Below are positions 40,546 through 51,925 of a DNA stretch of 64,000 bases, piece by piece. The notes below the pieces were generated by a model that was not told the origin of the DNA, ran no database searches, and saw nothing but the letters and a program-made list of their open reading frames with translations. The DNA comes from Plasmodium relictum (lineage: Eukaryota; Apicomplexa; Aconoidasida; Haemosporida; Plasmodiidae): NCBI RefSeq assembly GCF_900005765.1, contig NC_041688.1:124001-188000 (forward strand). The letters are read 5' to 3'. The stretch's first letter is position 1. The number at the start of each line of letters is the position of its first letter. A program made the position numbers and the translations under genes.

Positions 40546-41394
40546 ATGGATGAAAAATTTTGTAAAAATGAAGTAAGTGTCTCTCATTTAGATAATAATA
40601 TGAAGCATCATGATAGTCAAGAAAAAGGGATAAATCACAATGATGAAAATAAAAATGACTTTAAAAATTATTGCCCATTTATATTTCCAGAAGATCGTAA
40701 TATAAGTGCAATAGATGATATTCTTAGTGCAAAAGAAAGTATAATAGAATTTAAAAATATAATTTTTCGTAATCTTGAGATAGATAAAATAGACTATGAT
40801 ATAAACAAAATTGAATACAAAAAAAGTTTATTGAATAATGAAGAGTTTAAAAATAAAAAATGGTATTTAAATTTTCAACCATTAAATAACATTTCAATTG
40901 AGCAATATTGGAAATATGAAAAAGTTACTTTAAAAGATATTTTAAGCTCAAATATTAATCTAACAAATAACATAGAATTAAAAAAAAATAAAAAATATCT
41001 GAAGCATATTGCTAAGTGTATTTTAAAGGGAAAACCTCATGAATCAATAATAAAAAATTGCTATAAATTTTCTGCAAATTATTTAAATAATTCTGATAAA
41101 CATTCTAAAAATTCATTTAATAATATAAACTCTTCGTTCTTAAGTTTAAATTCTAGGACAATAAAAAATTCTCAAAATTTATTAAATTGGAAATTAAAGT
41201 ATTCAAAACATTTGTCAAATTTCCAAAACTCAAAATCGGAAGAAACCGAAAATTCTTCCGCAATTAATTCTATTAATATGGTAAATAAAAAATGTAATAT
41301 TCATTATAGTCAAGGTAATAGTGATATTGTCTCAAATAAGCATAAAAAAGTTTTAAAAGATAATAAGAAAAAAAGTAAAAAAAGGAACTCATAG
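40546..41394 (+). CDS. Unrecognised basic protein
   Basis: 282 aa, single exon, ATG 40546. No recognisable domain. Residues 1-45 are polar with many His and Asn; 46-170 are of normal complexity with a short hydrophobic-aromatic pattern (NYCPFIFPEDRNISAIDD; WYLNFQPLNNISIEQYWKYE); the C-terminal 110 residues are Ser/Asn/Lys-rich, ending in a strongly basic, NLS-like tail KDNKKKSKKRNS. No TM segment or signal peptide. The conserved-looking central part suggests a Plasmodium-specific nuclear or cytosolic protein, which is inference only. Confidence 0.65.
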   Translation: MDEKFCKNEVSVSHLDNNMKHHDSQEKGINHNDENKNDFKNYCPFIFPEDRNISAIDDILSAKESIIEFKNIIFRNLEIDKIDYDINKIEYKKSLLNNEEFKNKKWYLNFQPLNNISIEQYWKYEKVTLKDILSSNINLTNNIELKKNKKYLKHIAKCILKGKPHESIIKNCYKFSANYLNNSDKHSKNSFNNINSSFLSLNSRTIKNSQNLLNWKLKYSKHLSNFQNSKSEETENSSAINSINMVNKKCNIHYSQGNSDIVSNKHKKVLKDNKKKSKKRNS

Positions 41395-41710
41395 ATAAAG
41401 CATATAAAAAAAAAAATACCTATCTTTCTGTAGTTTTTACACATTTTCGTAAAAATAATTTTTTCATCACATTTATCAATTTTTTTAAAAAGAACACCTT
41501 TTTATATTAACATTTACAATTTATATTTACAAATTTAGCATTTATATTTAAATTTTTTTTTATTTTTTTATTTTTAGTAATTTTTTCTTATATGAATACT
41601 ATTTCAGCAAGAGATGTTATGTATCTTTAATTTTTTTTTTTTTATATTTATTTTAAAAATAAAATTTATTTTTAAAGTGCATACTCTTTTAAAAAATATA
41701 TTTTTTTGTC

Positions 41711-41751
<41 letters not shown>

Positions 41752-42102
41752 TTTCTTCTTTTTAAACAGATAGATATACATATGATATTTCTTTTAAAAT
41801 ATTTTTATATCTGCTGCCATTATTTTTTTTCTTTCTTTTATATAATATCCAATGTGATAAATAAATTATTACTTTTGTATGAATTTTTATTGTTTAAATA
41901 TATGCATTTTTACTAGATTTATTTTTAATTTAAAACAAGATAAAAAATAAGAATTGTGAGATTTTATATCCAAAAAAAATTATTTTTAACAATTTATAGA
42001 ATAATTTTATTATAAAAACTCAAAAAAAAAAAAAAATAATTTTAATTATGTTTGTGTTTAACTATATTAAGCTTTTCTATTTAACATAAAATAAAATATA
42101 TA
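41395..42102. other. Intergenic with poly-T run
   Basis: 708 bp between two plus-strand genes. It contains 37 consecutive T at 41713-41749; the Phe-rich open frame across it is an artefact. It would hold the 3' UTR of the 40546 gene and the promoter of the DUF760 gene. Confidence 0.65.
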
Positions 42103-43839
42103 ATGCTAAGATTGATTTATATATTTCTTATTGATTTTTTTATTGGTATATCAGTTAATTATTTTTTTGAATTTAATTATGTAAAATGCAAAAAAAATAT
42201 ATTTCACATTGATAAAATATTTCCAAAAATAAATAATAAAAAAATTAAATTTAAAAACCAAAAGAAATATTTTTTTTTATCAAAAAATTACTATACAAAA
42301 AAAAAATATATTCCTAAAAGTAAAAATTTTAAATATCACATAGGAAATAATATAATACACGGAATAAATAACTATGATTTATTAAATTTTAGTCATTTGT
42401 CTTTTTTTAAACTAAGAAAGTTTAAAATTTATAATAATTTTGAAAATGATAATTATTCAGAGAATAATAAAGAGGATGAACAAGAAAAAAATAAAGATTT
42501 AAATGAGAAAAATGAAAAATGGAAGAAATTTTTAGAGGATAAGAGGAGGAAGGAAATACTAAAGGATTTAGAAAATAAAATACTTAAACATCGTAAAAAA
42601 GAAGAAAAATGCAATGAGAAAAACGATATTTGTAATGACAAAGAAGATTTTTATTTTAAAGATGATGATGATGATGAAAATGAAGATGAGGAGGAGGATG
42701 AAAGTGAGGAAGATAATAATTTAGATTATTTTCATAACGATAACGAAGAAAATAATAAGGATTTTAGTAGCAACAAAAAAGATGAAAATATAGATAAAAA
42801 TAAATTTTTTGAAGATAAAAAAAACAATTCTTCAATTAATGAAAATATAAATAATTTTTTCACATCAAAAAAAAAAAATGATTTCCCTTTGTTTTTTTCA
42901 CTAAATAATAAATCATTTGAAAATAGCAATAACAAGTATTTTGATAAAATTTGTAGCATATCACCAAATGAATTAATTAACAGATTTTTTGAAAACACAT
43001 CTGAAAGAGTTAAGGAAGCAGTAAAAACTACCATATTTAATATAATAGGAAATATTCAAAAATACACAATAGAAACATCAATTTTAATTACTTATGATAA
43101 AATATATAATTTTCTTTTGCAAATTATTTTAACTGGATATATGATAAAAAATGCTGATTATAGGCTAAGTTTAAATGAGTCACTATATGATCAAAATAAT
43201 ACAATCAATAAAAAAGGAGAGGATTTTTTAAATTTAAAAAAATCTTTTTACAGTCTATTTGCTGATAGTGACAAAATGGAAAATGAAACGTTAAACTCAA
43301 ATGAATTAAATAATAATATTAATTACAATAATCTAAAAAACAAAGATATAGATATAAAGGAAATTAATGAATTTAATCATAATTATGATAAAAATGAAAA
43401 GAAAACCAATTTAATTGGTCAATCTTTTGCACAATATAAGGAAATACAAAATGATGATTTCCCCATAATTAATACAAAAAACTATATAATATTTTTAAGA
43501 AAAAAAATAAACTATTTAGAAAATCAATTGAAAATATTAAAAGAAAATAAGACTTTTCTAAATGATGATTTACTTTCTTATATTAAATCATTAACAGATG
43601 TTCAATTACGTTCCTTAACTGATAATATAGGTGCATTAGTTTTAGATGCAACAAAAAAAATAGTAGAATTAGTAATTCAAGGAATGACCCTAAATATAAA
43701 TAAAAACCTATCAAATGAATTAATATACGTAAGTGGTTCAGTTTTAACATACATTTGTTTTTGGCAGTTAATTATTGGTTATACATTGAGAGAAATGGAA
43801 ATAAGAGATGAACTATCAGATTATTTAAAAGAAAATTAA
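42103..43839 (+). CDS. DUF760-family protein with a likely apicoplast-targeting leader
   Basis: 578 aa, single exon. The N-terminus is a hydrophobic signal-like segment (LRLIYIFLIDFFIGISVNYFF region, about 2-22) followed by a 90-residue Lys/Asn-rich stretch poor in acids, the layout of a bipartite apicoplast presequence. A charged low-complexity region (about 120-280) follows. Two copies of a helical domain resembling plant and cyanobacterial DUF760 come next: residues 300-361, with KEAVKTTIFNIIG and GYMIKNADYRLSL, and 490-578, with SYIKSLTDVQLRSL and IIGYTLREMEIRDEL. In plants such proteins are chloroplast-located and of unknown biochemical role, so a plastid function here is a reasonable inference. 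No other family fits. It is the last gene before the desert. Confidence 0.75.
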   Translation: MLRLIYIFLIDFFIGISVNYFFEFNYVKCKKNIFHIDKIFPKINNKKIKFKNQKKYFFLSKNYYTKKKYIPKSKNFKYHIGNNIIHGINNYDLLNFSHLSFFKLRKFKIYNNFENDNYSENNKEDEQEKNKDLNEKNEKWKKFLEDKRRKEILKDLENKILKHRKKEEKCNEKNDICNDKEDFYFKDDDDDENEDEEEDESEEDNNLDYFHNDNEENNKDFSSNKKDENIDKNKFFEDKKNNSSINENINNFFTSKKKNDFPLFFSLNNKSFENSNNKYFDKICSISPNELINRFFENTSERVKEAVKTTIFNIIGNIQKYTIETSILITYDKIYNFLLQIILTGYMIKNADYRLSLNESLYDQNNTINKKGEDFLNLKKSFYSLFADSDKMENETLNSNELNNNINYNNLKNKDIDIKEINEFNHNYDKNEKKTNLIGQSFAQYKEIQNDDFPIINTKNYIIFLRKKINYLENQLKILKENKTFLNDDLLSYIKSLTDVQLRSLTDNIGALVLDATKKIVELVIQGMTLNINKNLSNELIYVSGSVLTYICFWQLIIGYTLREMEIRDELSDYLKEN

Positions 43840-44824
43840 AGCTGTATTATTTTTGTTTTATGAAGATCTTACTCAAATTTTTAAATATATTATCCCTTTT
43901 ATGTATTTTTTTTTTTTTTTAATATTATGCTTTTAATTAAATTATTAAAAAATTATTATGAATTATTAATAAATATATTCCATTCATTTTCTTTTAATAT
44001 ATTTAAATTTTATTTGTATTTTTTTAAATATTTTTTTTTTGGATCTTTTAAAGTTTTTTTTAATAAATTATGGAATTTTCCTTCAAATTTTTTTTATTGG
44101 TACATTCATCATTTAATTATTTAAAGATTTTCAATTCATTTAAATTTTTAAATGCACAATTATTAAATAGATCATCATAATTTCTTTTTAAACATAATAT
44201 TTAATTATAAAATTAACTAAATTAAAAAATAATGCATTCACTCAATGACTTTTTTATGTATTTGAAATCACATTTGCTAACAAAATTCTATGAAATATAT
44301 AATTTTTTTGTGAAATAAATAATACGAAAACAGTACCTCATGAACCTGATTTTAGCTTACAGATTTTAATTTTTATGTACATATAAAAAAAGACAAAATT
44401 TCCTTATCACTTTTTTTTATAATTTTAATTAATCCTTACATACTTCATAATACATAATTATTTTACATTTTTATGAAAAAACTCAAAAAAAAAAAAAAAG
44501 AATCTATAAGCCATGTTTAAGATCACATGATACGTATGCTGATATATTCTTTAATATTTAAAAAAAAAATCAAATAAAATAATTTACAGAAAATAATAGT
44601 AAACTATGTTTATTCCAAAATTAAACATTATAAAAAAATATTTTTCCTATTATTAACTTTTTATTTCTATTTAAAAATATTATGATTATAATGCTCAAGA
44701 CTTTTTTTTTTTTTTTAACTGTTAAACTTATTACCTTTAAAGTATTAAAAAAAATTTCATAAAAGTAAAATTTAAGAACTTATATTATCTAAAATATATC
44801 ATAAAAAAAAAAATATGGTAAAAG

Positions 44825-44890
<66 letters not shown>

Positions 44891-45899
44891 TTCGCAAAAA
44901 CAAAAAAAAAAAAAATAAAGGGGAAAAAAAAGTAATAAAATAGAATATAAAAAGATACTATAAAACAGAAAGAAAAAATGTATTCTTACATTTTTGTCTT
45001 TTTGTTCATTATTTTGTTATATATGTTAATAATTTTTCTTTTTTTATTTGCTTTCCTTTATCTCTTTGTTTAAGTTTTCTACATTTTTTTATATTATTTA
45101 TTAAGAAAACATATAATTTTTTTTTTATTTTAGTTAATTTCTTATGTGTTATAATTATTCTTTTTTCAATAATGTTCTATGCCTAACTTCTATGTATTTT
45201 CTTAATTATTCATTTGTATGATATATATATCACGTAGGTATTTTTTTATATTTTTGATTGAAGTTCTTTTATAATTTATACAATTTTATTTTTCTCTTTT
45301 TTGTATTTTTTTCACATATCTTGAGGTACTGTGTTTATTATTTGTAATAAGATGATAAAGTATTATTCTATTTTTCTATTATTTTATTATTAATTTTATT
45401 AGAATGTGCCTCATGAATTAATTATTCTATTTTTCTTTCCTTTTTATGTTCTCTTTTTTTTTTTTTAATGTTTATAGGATGTAGGTTGATTAATGAATAA
45501 ATTAATCTGTTCGTACTGTTATAGAATAATTAGTAATTAAATCTTGAATTATGATAGAACTATTATCATATGATTTTCGCAAATAGCTTTTTTTATTATG
45601 AGGAATTGGTATTGATATGACTTTGTACTACCATTATTAAGTGAAAATTTATGTTGTGATATTATTTATTGGTTATTTGATTTACTATTTTCTATAAGTA
45701 TAATATTTTTTGTTAGTTATATTTATTTAGTTTACGTTTCAAGTTTCTAAGAACTCCAGAAAAAATATATATAAATTATATTTATTAAAAACCTTTTTCA
45801 TAAATCAGTCACTTTTTTTTATAATATTGAATATTATTATCTAGTACTTTACACATTTTGTAATATACATATCAGTTTTGTATAGATAAATACAAGAGA
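43840..45899. other. Left part of the gene desert
   Basis: No gene seen. The (AT)n tract at 44828-44887 marks a change in texture: to its right, homopolymers thin out and base composition becomes more mixed, which is consistent with transposon-derived DNA. The small Phe/Leu-rich frame at 43927-44124 is not credible. Confidence 0.6.
44828..44887. repeat. (AT)n microsatellite
   Basis: About 30 perfect AT units beside the boundary of the transposon-like region. Confidence 0.95.
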
Positions 45900-48760
45900 A
45901 TTTTCCATATTCTTTAAAAGAAAATATTAAGATGAGGTCTATATGAACCATTATCAGCAGTAATCTTATGTTTCAATATTTCACTTAATGTTTGTTCGGT
46001 AATTGGAATTTTTTTCTTACATTTATAGCTTATTATAGTGTAATTGCAACTTATTTCAGGTAAAATGCTCTAATTTTATTTTGCTCTTGTACATAATTTT
46101 GCGAATTATAAGGATAATGATTTAAACTTTCATAACAATAATTTATTTCATATGAATACTTCTAAAGATTTTATCATAATCATAATAAGTCGTTGTAACA
46201 GAGTACCTTTTTATTTTATCTAAATTCACATATAATTTAAGCAAAATACATATGAAAGGATACCTCATTGCATTAATAGTATTTTCTTTTTCATACGTAT
46301 CAATAATTTAGCATGTATGTAATAATTATACTTCTTCAATAATCTCATATATATCCATTGTGTTTCTTTTTAAATCTAACCTTACTATATTTTGTATATT
46401 CCTCTCTCTATAATTATTAATTTTTCATGGTTAAACTATAATATATGATCTTGGTAATTCATAAATAAGATTTTCATTAAATATTTCAAAAGCAACTATT
46501 TTTATACATCCTGAAAAAATATATTCATGAAATAAATTCTTAATTTTTTAACATAATAGAGATATTTAGAAATGTTTTTAGATATATGAGAATTCTCTGT
46601 GTATATATATTCAAATTTATTTTAGGATTTATTTTTATATCTTTGAAATCTATGAAAAAATGTGTTTTAAATTCATTATAATATTGAAAATTATCTGATT
46701 TTAAAAAAACACATTTGTCTCTTTTAATGAAGTTTTATTCTTTATTTAACTTTTATCGATATAACTTAAATTTAGTACGTGGGAAATCTGAATTTTTTCT
46801 TATACTATTTATATAAAATTTTTTTTTTCATTCTTATGTAATTTTGAACTAAAATAAAATTTTTCATTATAATTTTATTATTAATTATGGAAATTGGAAA
46901 ACTTATTTCATAGTAACTAATGGATTTATATGTTAATTTGCCTTCTATTTTATTCATTATATTCCTATTTTTTTGTAAGATATCTTCGGATGTTATTATT
47001 TCTATTTGGGTATTTTCATTCACAGTATTTTGTTTCGTATCTTCATATAATAATAAGGAAATTTTACTACATTAAGATTCTATTTTGCTTATTGAATATA
47101 TTATTACATTTTAATAGTTTTTATTTAAATTATTATGGATTATCATTTGTTTCACTGGAAGCATAGTAACATAACCCTTAAATTTTGTTTCCGATTTTAT
47201 ATACTGTTTTATTAAATTAGATGTTTAAATGATTTTATAATATTTTAAACAGTCAAAATAATAAAGGGCATGTAGGGAAATAATTACCAATATTAATAAA
47301 ATATATTCTTATCATTTCCTTACAATTAGTCCTAATTAATTCCTTGGGCCCTTTAATATAATAGTCAAGTGTTTCACAAGCTATAACTATTGAAAATAAT
47401 TTCTTTTTCTATTGTATTCCATTTCCACTTAATATCATTCAGTTATCTTTATGTATAATAGATAAATCTTGTCTGATCAATATCGTTATCTATTTGAGTT
47501 AACACAGCTTCCATAGCATAATATGATGCGTCTATATAGATGATACAAGGTTTTCCAAGTAGATAATAATATAATTAATTTGGAAGTTCATTTTGACAAG
47601 TTCTTTATATAATTTCTATAATAATTAGTATCTCCTAAAAGTTATCTCAATAGTTTCCTAGATTTATATCTGCCTATTTCAATAATGATTTTTATTTTAT
47701 CTAATGAGGATTTAATTTCTCTTTGATTTATTATTTTTCCTATATAAGTTATAGATGTTTTAATAATCAGCATTTTTCCACATTTATTCGTAAATTATTA
47801 TTAATAAGAAGTCTACATACTTTTCTTAATACTTTAAAATGTTCAATTATTGTTTTTAGAAGATGATGACAACATATAGAACCATGTAATTTCCTCAAAT
47901 TTATTTCTACAAAAATATTTTTCATTATTCTTTGAAAATGTACATGACTAATTTTTAATCCAAATGGCAATACATTAAATACAAAAGTTCTATGATTATG
48001 TACTATCAATCTAGAACACTACTTACTATTTTTTTCAAATGCATTATTTCAAAATATATTTTTAAGGTCTATCTTTGAAAACCATTTAGTATCATGAAAT
48101 TCTTGAAATATATATTTCATATGTGTAATGATATATATTTATAACATATAATAATTTTCCATTGATCATTCTTTTTTCTAACTAATATTACAGTTGAAGT
48201 CCATTCTGCGTTAATGACTTATCACTTTTTATACTAATATTTTGTTTACTTTCCGATATAATACAGATAAACTTTCTTCATTAAGGTGCCTAGGTTTATA
48301 TCGTCGTGTTCTTCCTTATATCTTAATAAAAACTTTATGTTTATATATAGTTTTCCTAATTTTTTTAGAGAATACAATTAGCTTCTAATTTCTTCTTTTC
48401 GTCTTTATTTTTTTGAGAAGTTAACTCTGTTTTATCAAAAAAAAATTTAATAATCACTTGATTAGATATTTCTTTATTTTCTTCTTTTATTTATTTGAAT
48501 TTCATAATATATATATATGTAATTTTTATCGTGATTTTTAAAAATATCCTAATTGATTCATAATAGCTCAAACAATCAGTATAAGTTGTTTTATTGTGTT
48601 TAATATAGAAAGATTTGTATACTAATTTATCATTGAGCTTCATGCTCATTACAACCTTTTTAAGAATTATAACTTGATCTCTATTGAATATTCCTCAGAT
48701 TTTAATTGACGAAAATTCTATGTAAGATTATATTTCTTCAGAAAAATATGATATAGTACA
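45900..48760 (-). mobile_element. Decayed Ty3/gypsy LTR retrotransposon (pol fragment)
   Basis: On the minus strand the order is: linker (48.7-48.35 kb), reverse transcriptase, connection, RNase H, then downstream unassigned sequence, as in a gypsy pol. The frame is broken many times by stops and frameshifts, so it is a dead copy. I could not find two matching LTRs, a primer-binding site, a gag zinc knuckle or a confident integrase HHCC or DD35E set. One weak integrase-like spot (ITADNG) lies around 45.9 kb. Boundaries are approximate: the right end meets the 72-bp satellite, the left is set by where recognisable sequence fades. Ty3/gypsy elements are known from avian Plasmodium. Confidence 0.75.
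47400..48345 (-). pseudogene. Broken reverse transcriptase-RNase H of the retrotransposon
   Basis: Readable family motifs in three interleaved frames, in order: RRYKPRHLNEESLSVL, then NAEWTSTVILVRKKNDQW (like SSPVVLVKKKDGSW), DTKWFSKIDLK (the WFSKIDLKSGY motif with first catalytic Asp), then the 80-codon open piece with VFNVLPFGLKISHVHFQRIM (like VLPFGLTNAPATFQRLM) and the KC end. After that come TNYYRNYIKNLSK (NYYRRFI) and GKPCIIYIDASYYAMEAVL (RNase H TDAS). At the YVDD catalytic site I read YVVI, so the catalytic Asp pair is lost. Several stops lie between blocks. The element is inactive as written. Confidence 0.85.
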
Positions 48761-48789
48761 TAATTATACTCTTATACTTAATAAAATAT

Positions 48790-50040
48790 ACATTGACAAA
48801 CTCAATATATGTAATAATAATAATGAAATGATATGTATGAATATATAATGAATTATTACTAAATGTTATAAACTAAAAATATGTAATAGTAATAATGAAG
48901 TGATATGTATAAATATGTAATGAACTATTACCGTAAGTTATAAACTTAATATATGTAATAATAATAATGAAATGATATGTATAAATGTGTAATGGATTAT
49001 TAATATATGTGACAAACTCAATATATGTAATAATAATAATGAAACGATATGTATGAATATATAATGAATTATTACTAAATGTTATAAACTCAATATATAT
49101 AATAATAATAATGAAATGATATGTATAAATGTGTAATGGATTGTTACTATATGTGATAAACTAAATATATGTAATAATAATAAATAAAAGGTATGTGTAA
49201 ATATGTAATGAATTATTAATAAATGTTATAAACTCAAAATACGTAATAATAATAATGAAACGATATGTATGAATATATAATGAATTATTACTAAATGTTA
49301 TAAACTCAATATATGTAATAATAATAATGAAATGATATGTATAAATGTGTAATGGATTATTAATATATGTGACAAACTCAATATATGTAATAATAATAAT
49401 GAAATGATATGTATGAATATATAATGAATTATTACTAAATGTTATAAACTCAAAATAAGTAATAATAATAATGAAATGATATGTATAAACATGTAATGGA
49501 TTATTAATATATGTGACAAACTCAATATATGTAATAATAATAATGAAATAATATGTATAAATATATAATGAATTATTACTAAATGTTATAAACCAAGTAT
49601 ATGTAATAATAATAATGAAATGATATGCATAAATGTGTAATGGATTATTAATATATGTGACAAACTAAATATATGTAATAATAATAATGATATGATATGT
49701 ATGAATATATAATGAATTATTATCAGAACTTATATAATAATAACGAAATGATATGTATAGATATATAATAAATTATTACTAAATGTTATAAGCTCAAAAT
49801 ATGTAATAATAATAATGAAATAATATGTATAAATATGTAATGAATTATTACTAAATGTTATAAACTCAATATATGTAATAATAATAATGAAATGATATGT
49901 ATGAATATATAATGAATTATTACTAAATGTTATAAACTCAAAATAAGTAATAATAATAATGAAATGATATGTATAAATGTGTAATGGATTATTAATATAT
50001 GTGACAAACTCAATATATGTAATAATAATAATGAAACGAT
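48790..50040. repeat. 72-bp satellite array, about 17 copies
   Basis: The core ATGTAATAATAATAATGAAA recurs exactly every 72 bp from about 48801 (48873, 48945, 49017 and on), with little drift. Two unit types alternate for much of the array: type A (ATAATGAATTATTACTAAAT) and type B (GTAATGGATTATTAATATAT), so the higher-order period is often 144 bp. One unit near 49715-49735 is shortened. The array runs straight into the assembly gap, so its real length is unknown. Confidence 0.95.
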
Positions 50041-50340
50041 NNNNNNNNNNNNNNNNNNNNNNNNNNNNNNNNNNNNNNNNNNNNNNNNNNNNNNNNNNNN
50101 NNNNNNNNNNNNNNNNNNNNNNNNNNNNNNNNNNNNNNNNNNNNNNNNNNNNNNNNNNNNNNNNNNNNNNNNNNNNNNNNNNNNNNNNNNNNNNNNNNNN
50201 NNNNNNNNNNNNNNNNNNNNNNNNNNNNNNNNNNNNNNNNNNNNNNNNNNNNNNNNNNNNNNNNNNNNNNNNNNNNNNNNNNNNNNNNNNNNNNNNNNNN
50301 NNNNNNNNNNNNNNNNNNNNNNNNNNNNNNNNNNNNNNNN
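50041..50340. other. Assembly gap (300 N)
   Basis: Exactly 300 unresolved bases between the 72-bp satellite and a poly-T run; both flanks are hard to assemble. True size is not known from the sequence. Confidence 1.

Positions 50341-50430
<90 letters not shown>
50341..50430. repeat. 90-T homopolymer
   Basis: Longest homopolymer of the window, directly at the gap edge, so it may be a sequencing or gap-filling artefact. Confidence 0.9.
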
Positions 50431-50860
50431 CTTTATTATTATTATTATTAAATATGTAAAATAATTTTAGACAAAATCTAAAATATAAATGTATAATAAT
50501 AGTATATATATGTTATTCTTTTTATAATAAAAAGAAATAACACAAAATAATATTAATAAAAAAAATATATGTATTATAAAGAATACATATAATTTTTTTT
50601 ATTATATATCATATATTCTCTTGTACTATAAAGTACAGTTGCATATTCATAATTTTTATATGCAACAAATCTTCTACCAAAGAATTTCTAAACTGCAGAA
50701 GGATAAACAGTATTTGTCCATATATTAATAAACCCTATTCTAGAGTAAGATTATAAAAGAGAAACAATTGATAAAATACCTACCTGTAAAAAATAAAGGT
50801 ATATTTTAAAAAAAAATTTTTATATATAAATAAATAAAAATATTTAGTTATAAAAATGAG
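50431..50860. other. Gene desert, no feature seen
   Basis: Non-coding AT-rich sequence with one somewhat more balanced patch at 50672-50745. Nothing recognised. Confidence 0.6.
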
Positions 50861-51310
50861 TTTACACTTACTATATTTTAGTCACTTTTTTTTTGTTATA
50901 TATTAACAGTGTTTTCTCATAAAAAATATACTTATTCTAAAAGTTTATTGTTATTTTATTGATTTTTTTTTTTTAGTTTATACACATATTAAACTTAATT
51001 GAAAAAAAAAATTAGTTATACATAAGAAAAACTTTGTTCTTATTCCACCATTTTATGTAATTATTTATTAAGCATATACAAATCTATAAATGTACACTTA
51101 CTATATTTCATTATTTTCTTTTTTTGTTATATATTAACAGTGTTTTCTCATAAAAAATATACTTATTCTAAAAATTTAATATTATTTGATTTTTTTTTTT
51201 TTAGTTTATACAAATATACTATACTTAATTAAAAAAAAAAAAATTGATTATATATAAGAAAAACTTTGTTCTTATTACACCACTTTATGTAATTATGTAT
51301 TATGCATATA
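50861..51310. repeat. Tandem duplication of a 230-bp segment
   Basis: Two adjacent diverged copies, starting at about 50861 and 51091. Both have TACACTTACTATATTT, then TTATATATTAACAGTGTTTT, CTCATAAAAAATATACTTAT and AAGAAAAACTTTGTTCTTAT in the same order and spacing. Confidence 0.85.
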
Positions 51311-51469
51311 CAGGTTTATTAGTTCTTTTTCTTTTAATACTTTATATTATATACTTATTTTTTTAAATAAATATTCAATTTCATAATCATGCATATATTT
51401 AATTCTATAAACTTATCTATGTAATTTTTTTTATGTATTTATACTTTAATGTGTTTCAATATGCTAAAA

Positions 51470-51925
51470 GGCTTCTTAATTATTAATGATAAAAAAAATA
51501 AAAAATACTGTTATGCTTTTATATAATTAATGATAAAAAAAATAAAAAATACTGTTATGCTTTTATATAATTATTGATACAAAAAATAAAAAATACTGTT
51601 ATGCTTTTATATAATTATTGATACAAAAAATAAAAAATACTGTTATGCTTTTATATAATTATTGATAAAAAAAATAAAAAATACTGTTATGCTTTTATAT
51701 AATTATTAATGATACAAAAAATAAAAAATACTGTTATGCTTTTATATAATTATTGATAAAAAAAATAAAAAATACTGTTATGCTTTTATATAATTATTGA
51801 TACAAAAAATAAAAAATACTGTTATGCTTTTATATAATTATTAATGATACAAAAAGCAAATAATATTATACTTTTATATAATTATTAATGATACAAAAAA
51901 CATTATACTTTTATATATATTTAAA
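51470..51925. repeat. 44-bp tandem repeat, about 8 full copies plus degenerate ends
   Basis: The word TACTGTTATGCTTTTATATA recurs at 51506, 51550, 51594, 51638, 51682, 51729, 51773 and 51817: period 44, once 47. The last units (from 51861) decay. No coding potential. Confidence 0.93.

Noticed and set aside
41614-41916. Phe-rich 100-aa frame
   Set aside because: Crosses a 37-T homopolymer; low complexity throughout.
46805-47023. 72-aa minus-strand frame as a separate gene
   Set aside because: Lies inside the decayed retrotransposon; most likely a surviving piece of pol between RNase H and integrase, not an independent gene.
48790-50040. CRISPR array
   Set aside because: Units are direct, contiguous 72-bp repeats with no spacers, and the genome is eukaryotic.
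49977-50459. 160-aa frame crossing the gap
   Set aside because: Made of N bases and the 90-T run; not a gene.
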